Below are positions 59,213 to 62,991 of a DNA stretch of 62,991 bases, piece by piece; the stretch's first letter is position 1; the number at the start of each line of letters is the position of its first letter. The translations under genes and the position numbers were made by a program. This stretch comes from an uncultured Muribaculaceae bacterium (GTDB lineage: Bacteria; Bacteroidota; Bacteroidia; Bacteroidales; Muribaculaceae), in the NCBI GenBank assembly GCA_910583795.1, contig CAJTZQ010000012.1, forward strand, positions 1-62,991, given 5' to 3'. The notes beneath the pieces were generated by a model. The model did no database searches. It was not told the DNA's origin and saw only the letters and a list, made by a program, of their open reading frames with translations.

Positions 59213-60913
59213 CTACTGGTACTTGAAATGACGATGGTAGATTTCGCGATGGCGGATGCCGTCTCTGAGAATCTTGGATTTAAGACGAGACAGACGGGAT
59301 GAGACAGTCCCGGGCACTTCATCGGTAAGCAATGCAATTGTCTTGTAGCTGTATCCGCATAATGAAAAGAGTAGCAGACGCAGCTCTTTTTCGTCCGGTC
59401 GCAGATCTTCAACAATACAGTCGGAAATACCTTCCCGAAGTAGGTTTACATCGCATTTCATTTCTTTTAGAAATTTTTTGGTGCCGACTTTCCTTTGAAT
59501 CTTTTTCAGTTCATTTAATTTTGTCGGATCTGTTTCATCTTTACTGTATGCCAATATTCCTTCGATTGCTTTATAATATTTCTCGTGAAGTGTTTTAATG
59601 GCTTCCATGTCCGGCATAGAGGTATAGTCAGGAGTCTTGGATTCAGTGTTGTTTATATTCGCATTATTACTTTTTGTCGTGATAGGTTTATTTATTTTTT
59701 TGTCCAGGGTACCAGACTTTTTTTTCAATACATTAGTATTATTCCTTTTTGATTGGTTCTTTCGGGACAGGGATATTCCGACACCGAATATTGCGATAAC
59801 AATAATTATGAGTATGACTGTAAAAAATTGGTTGTCGGTGAATATGGAATATAGTCTCCCGGAGATTGTCTCTTTTGAATTTGATGTAAGAATAGTGTGA
59901 TTACGAAAATCATTGATCTCATCTGTTAAATATGCGATTGAGTCGGCATAGAGACTTTTGGTCAGAAGGTCGTTGTTGATAGCTGCCACGTCTCTTTCCA
60001 TCACATATTTTTCCAGTTGTTCCCATGGTGAGGATATAGGAATGGATGCCACGTCAGCATAAAGATTTCGGGCATATTCTTTCTTCCCGATCATGGAGGC
60101 GACTGTCCAGAAAGACAGGGATCGATAACTGAGATCCTGTCCGTAAGACCGGCTTTTTTCGAAATCTGAACATGCGTTTTCATAATTCTTTGAATAATAA
60201 TGGAGTGTGGCTCTTGCTTCATACAGATCACCTGATAGATAGGATAAAGAATCAGTCTCTATGATTTTTAGTCCAAAGTTGATATGGTTGAAAGCGTCAT
60301 TTAGATTGTTGGTTGCAGCAAGCGACAGTGCAAGGTCAGTATGTGTTGATGCTATATATTTAGGCATAGCTCCATTGTTAATGAAAAAATCAAGAGCATT
60401 TTTGTAATAAGTGTTAGCATTGGAGGTAAGTCCACGGTCGGCGTATATTTTGCCTATCGATGACATGGCAATACCGGGGTAGTTTTTATCTTTTATTTTC
60501 TGACCTGTTTCAATCACTTTATTAAAATAGTTGATTGCAGAAGAGTCATTCCCTGAGTTTAAATAGTGGTGCGCTTCCAAGAAGCAGGCAAGCATCTTTT
60601 TTCTTGAGTACAAACTTCTTTTAATAAAAAAAGAGCGTGCAAATCGAGACAGAGAATCATCGGGAAGATCCATTCCTGTCTTAAACAATGCCGCATCTTT
60701 AAGTAGCCTGTATGTTGCGATCTGGTTTCTTGTAATAAGGACAGATGAGTCAATTTCACTGATTATGTAAAGAGATGAATCCGGGTGTAAGTCAAGGATA
60801 GCATCGGCTTTATCGAGAAAGACCATTGCTTTTCTTTCGGTACAAGCGGATAGAGTAAAAAGAATCAGAATGTAGGATATAATTAATCTTGATATGTGAA
60901 AAATTGACTTCAT
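59213..60913 (-). CDS. Transmembrane TPR regulator with C-terminal HTH
   Basis: The 566-residue protein begins with a lipobox-like signal (ILFTLSAC, Cys24). Periplasmic TPR repeats follow over about 30-330 (HHYLNSGNDSSAINYFNKVI and ALSLAATNNLNDAFNHINFG), then one membrane helix at about 361-380 (FFTVILIIIVIAIFGVGISL), a basic linker, and a cytoplasmic part ending in a helix-turn-helix (LRLLLFSLCGYSYKTIALLTDEVPGTVSSRLSRLKSKIL). This layout is a Bacteroidales one-component regulator that senses envelope signals through TPRs. Targets unknown. The lipobox and helix together are odd, since acylation would compete with the helix topology; the Cys may be fortuitous. Confidence 0.82.
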   Translation of the reverse strand: MKSIFHISRLIISYILILFTLSACTERKAMVFLDKADAILDLHPDSSLYIISEIDSSVLITRNQIATYRLLKDAALFKTGMDLPDDSLSRFARSFFIKRSLYSRKKMLACFLEAHHYLNSGNDSSAINYFNKVIETGQKIKDKNYPGIAMSSIGKIYADRGLTSNANTYYKNALDFFINNGAMPKYIASTHTDLALSLAATNNLNDAFNHINFGLKIIETDSLSYLSGDLYEARATLHYYSKNYENACSDFEKSRSYGQDLSYRSLSFWTVASMIGKKEYARNLYADVASIPISSPWEQLEKYVMERDVAAINNDLLTKSLYADSIAYLTDEINDFRNHTILTSNSKETISGRLYSIFTDNQFFTVILIIIVIAIFGVGISLSRKNQSKRNNTNVLKKKSGTLDKKINKPITTKSNNANINNTESKTPDYTSMPDMEAIKTLHEKYYKAIEGILAYSKDETDPTKLNELKKIQRKVGTKKFLKEMKCDVNLLREGISDCIVEDLRPDEKELRLLLFSLCGYSYKTIALLTDEVPGTVSSRLSRLKSKILRDGIRHREIYHRHFKYQ

Positions 60914-60944
60914 ATAATACTTTTGTGATTAAAAGATTGGTAAT

Positions 60945-61008
60945 CAATAATTCATTACCAATTATTCATTCCCCATTATCCATTATCAATTATGCATTTT
61001 TAATTATG
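60945..61008. repeat. Heptad-phased array before the TPR regulator
   Basis: ATTCATT, ACCAATT, ATTCATT, CCCCATT, ATCCATT, ATCAATT, ATGCATT: strict 7-base steps between the O-antigen-ligase remnant and the regulator gene. Confidence 0.75.
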
Positions 61009-62267
61009 CATTAACTTAGTCGCTTCTTTTCTCATTTGCTCCACGGCAGGGGAGGAAACTTTCTCTTTCGTGGATAACAGGATCTTAGCTTCCCTTCGGG
61101 CGACGGTGGAATCAGCCGGCTGCCTGAGATAAAGCTTCATCAGTAGATAATGCGGATAAAGCCGGTTGGGGCATCTCTGCGTGCTGCGACGGAGGTAGTG
61201 TTCCGCGCTGTCGCGCATATTGAGTTCGGTGTAGTTCTTGCCGATGATGTTCAGCGGCATCGGGTCGGAGGAGTGAGACAGCAGATCCATCATCACACCG
61301 TTTGATTTCGCCCACTGCCCGCTCTTGTGTAACGCCAATCCGGTCTGGAATAGTACGTTCTGTTCAAACTTTTTGCAATCGATAGTAAGAAAAATGGTTC
61401 CACCCAAAGAGATGGCTATGAGAAGCAGTCTCATGGGTAAATAACCATGACGTTTGCTGGTGGCGGTAGGAAACCGCCCTTCCATATTTATGTTGAATTC
61501 TCTTTCCGATAGCTCGCTCCTGCCAATAAAGGCGCCGATGCAGATTGCCCCGATTGTCAGTATGGATATGGGGAACTGGAAAGGATAGGACGCTGTCATT
61601 ACCACGGCACAAGCCGCCACGCTTCCGGCTATGCCGTATCTGCCGTTGCGGAATGCCGACACAAATGCCCCGATCAGTACGGCGATCATCAGCAGCGACC
61701 ATCCCCACCCGTAGGCAATCGCAATCTGAAGGTATTCGTTGAAAACGTATTCCGGTGCGTCGGCGACAAGTATCTCGCCAGGCGACGCCGTCCCGGAGGC
61801 GAAATACCGCTCCTGTGCCATGCCGTATGCACCCGCCACATTCTGCCATCCCACCCCCTCGAAAGGATGGGGACTTACGGCACCTGCCGCCACCTTCCAC
61901 ATCAGGAACCTCCCGTCGGCAGATCCCTGCTTCATCCGATAAACCCCGACAATCAGCAATGAGCAAATAGCAATTATTATTATTAAGAGTGAAGAGTCAA
62001 GGGTGAAGGGCGATGAGGCAACAGTGATTTTTTTGTAGCAGGGAGAGAATTGTTAATTACTAATTGCTCATTGCTAATTGTTTGACGCCATGTGCAAACG
62101 TCTTTCAAACTGCGTCCAAACAATATAACCTTGTTCCCCAATAATGCAATAATGCTCCCTACAACCGCTGCGCACCAAGCCGTCCTGCTCATGGAAGCCG
62201 GCAACAGCACGGCGTCAAGTCCCACCACAATCCACGACAGAGTCAATGCGCAATTAGTAATTAGCAC
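61000..62267 (-). pseudogene. O-antigen ligase (Wzy_C/TPR) remnant, broken by heptad arrays
   Basis: Two consecutive minus-strand frames make one ruined gene. The upstream frame (GTG 62267 to 61983) carries SMSRTAWCAAVVGSIIALLG, an O-antigen-ligase helix. The downstream frame (from 62056 to 61000, without ATG) continues LLIIIIAICSLLIVGVYR, then PHPFEGVGWQNVAGAYGM and EYVFNEYLQIAIAYGWGW (Wzy_C motifs), three more helices and a C-terminal TPR segment (HYLRRSTQRCPNRLYPHYLL). Between the two, at 62035-62085, lies a 7-base-phase array that shifts the frame. Another array (62225-62310) replaces the N-terminus. About 200 residues of the normal N-terminal membrane part are absent. The GC-rich codon use differs from the rest of the window. 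Confidence 0.75.
62035..62085. repeat. Heptad array inside the O-antigen ligase remnant
   Basis: On the plus strand GTTAATT, ACTAATT, GCTCATT, GCTAATT. On the coding strand CAATTAG, CAATGAG, CAATTAG, TAATTAA, CAATTCT. It is the point of the frame change. Confidence 0.75.
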
Positions 62268-62310
62268 CCTGACAATTAGTAATTTGTAATTAGTAATTGC
62301 AAATTATTTA
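62225..62310. repeat. Heptad array at the 5' break of the ligase remnant
   Basis: CAATTAG/TAATTAG and TAATTTG/TAATTAG/TAATTGC units with a CACCCTG interruption. It fills the space up to the transglutaminase-like remnant. Confidence 0.75.
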
Positions 62311-62330
62311 ACTCAGATCTCCCTGAATTA

Positions 62331-62991
62331 CTAATCTCCACCGACGCCTTGCGAGAACCATTCATACAACCATGGCATGAACGGTATCTTCCTTACAAGC
62401 CGCAAGCCGCATCTGCGATCGCCCGGCTTAATGGTGCTTACACTGAGATCCTTTCCATACACAAATGGGTAGCCGCATGGCTCCGTCCGTCCTTTCCCTC
62501 CTCTTTCAGCAAGAGGTATATATACCGCTCCGGGTTCCACATTTTTGAAAACAGCTTTCCGTTTCCCGCTTTCCACGGCATAATCCACCACCCTCCAGCC
62601 TGACGGCGAGAAAACCCCCAGCATCACTGTAGAGAGAGTCGGATTGTCAACCTCCGCTGCAATTGTATTTTCACCGAAATATTCCGAGGTCACATCCTTG
62701 ATGTAACAATCACGGACAGCAGTCCTGACATTAATGCAGTTCCCGACGGCTTCATTACGGTCTGTCTGTACATCAGCCATAAACCTGTAGACCTTTCCTT
62801 TCTTCCTTCAGTCGTTGATGGATGAATCCCTTTTCGCAACCATATTTTTTCCGAGGGGGATGAACCGTGCTGTCCTGTTGTCGCGTACAACCACCCACTG
62901 GTGGGAAGTGTCGGTTTCGGGTGATGCGAAATAAGTGTCGACCGCACACGGGATCCCCGCCCCGCGCAGGGCGTATATCTGCCGGTCGCAC
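62331..62991 (-). pseudogene. Transglutaminase-like protein with in-frame TGA (runs off right edge)
   Basis: The minus-strand frame from the right edge to 62331 is one reading frame broken only by TGA at 62810-62808. Before the stop it has a transglutaminase core: CDRQIYALRGAGIPCAVDTY with the Cys of the triad, SHQWVVVRDN with His and Asp, and FIPLGKN. After the stop RKKGKVYRFMADVQTDRNEAV continues with a beta-rich C-terminal domain. A Gly-like GGA to TGA change would explain it. The 5' part lies outside the window. GC-rich like its neighbour. Confidence 0.75.

Noticed and set aside
62808..62810. Selenocysteine or recoded TGA in the transglutaminase-like gene
   Set aside because: No SECIS-like hairpin follows and the residue is not catalytic; the neighbour is also broken, so a nonsense mutation is simpler.

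Overview
The window is bacterial chromosomal DNA from the order Bacteroidales. The grounds are Bacteroidales-type promoters (a TTTG or TTGG box about 19-20 bases before TAnnTTTG), Bacteroidales-typical families (DUF5686, HU-CCDC81/SPOR protein, TPR-transmembrane-HTH regulator, carboxypeptidase-regulatory-domain proteins, PDDEXK transposase) and the gene order. A Muribaculaceae-like gut commensal is my best guess, but that level is inference only. Most genes are intact housekeeping or envelope genes, broken up by repeat-rich spacers.

Layout. 1-4.7 kb: the end of a GH43 glycosidase, a PDDEXK transposase, a decayed fimbria-type gene, a small invertible promoter cassette and a tyrosine recombinase. 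4.7-15 kb: SPOR/HU protein, TPR protein, DsbD, lipoate ligase, MlaF/MlaE lipid transport, uridine kinase, LptB and a CPBP protease. 15-18.5 kb: a second invertible promoter, currently facing a long coiled-coil lipoprotein gene and an outer-membrane barrel gene. 18.9-38 kb: HolA, an EFR1 ferredoxin, AlaRS, an M23 peptidase, a MerR regulator, CYTH, DUF5686, an ECF sigma factor, a DEAD helicase, a BASS-type transporter, MTA/SAH nucleosidase, Dus, a flavodiiron protein, a UDG-family protein, DedA and Rpe. 38-44 kb: a HepT/MntA toxin-antitoxin pair with a frameshifted toxin, tRNA-Ala(GGC), UmuC, RecQ and RecJ. 44-54 kb: hydrolase, membrane Mur ligase, YccF, HdeD with a structured leader, and a three-gene RND efflux operon. 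54-63 kb: surface-protein, cupin/HxlR, GNAT, SMR/PNPOx and TPR-regulator genes, then a degraded, visibly GC-richer end holding remnants of an O-antigen ligase and a transglutaminase-like gene.

The most notable system is a pair of DNA inversion switches about 12 kb apart. Both use 25-bp sites built as 11-bp arm, 3-bp core, 11-bp arm, and both share the nine bases CTTAGCAAG at the crossover. One tyrosine recombinase gene lies beside the first switch, whose target gene has decayed. The second switch faces a lipoprotein/barrel pair resembling the phase-variable surface lipoproteins of Bacteroides. The recombinase may therefore persist because it serves the second switch in trans.

A second notable signal is that many spacers contain degenerate tandem arrays with a strict 7-base period, in several unrelated word families (GTTTATG/GTTTAGA, ACCAACG, GTTGTGA/GATTTGA, AATTAGT, CATTATC-like, CAACTCA). 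Two such arrays lie inside the broken O-antigen ligase gene, which suggests that the arrays can insert. A dispersed palindrome family (GGACGCGAT-N2-ATCGCGTCC) and a MITE-like family (three copies with GAAGT...TTTAAACTTTTT termini) are also present.
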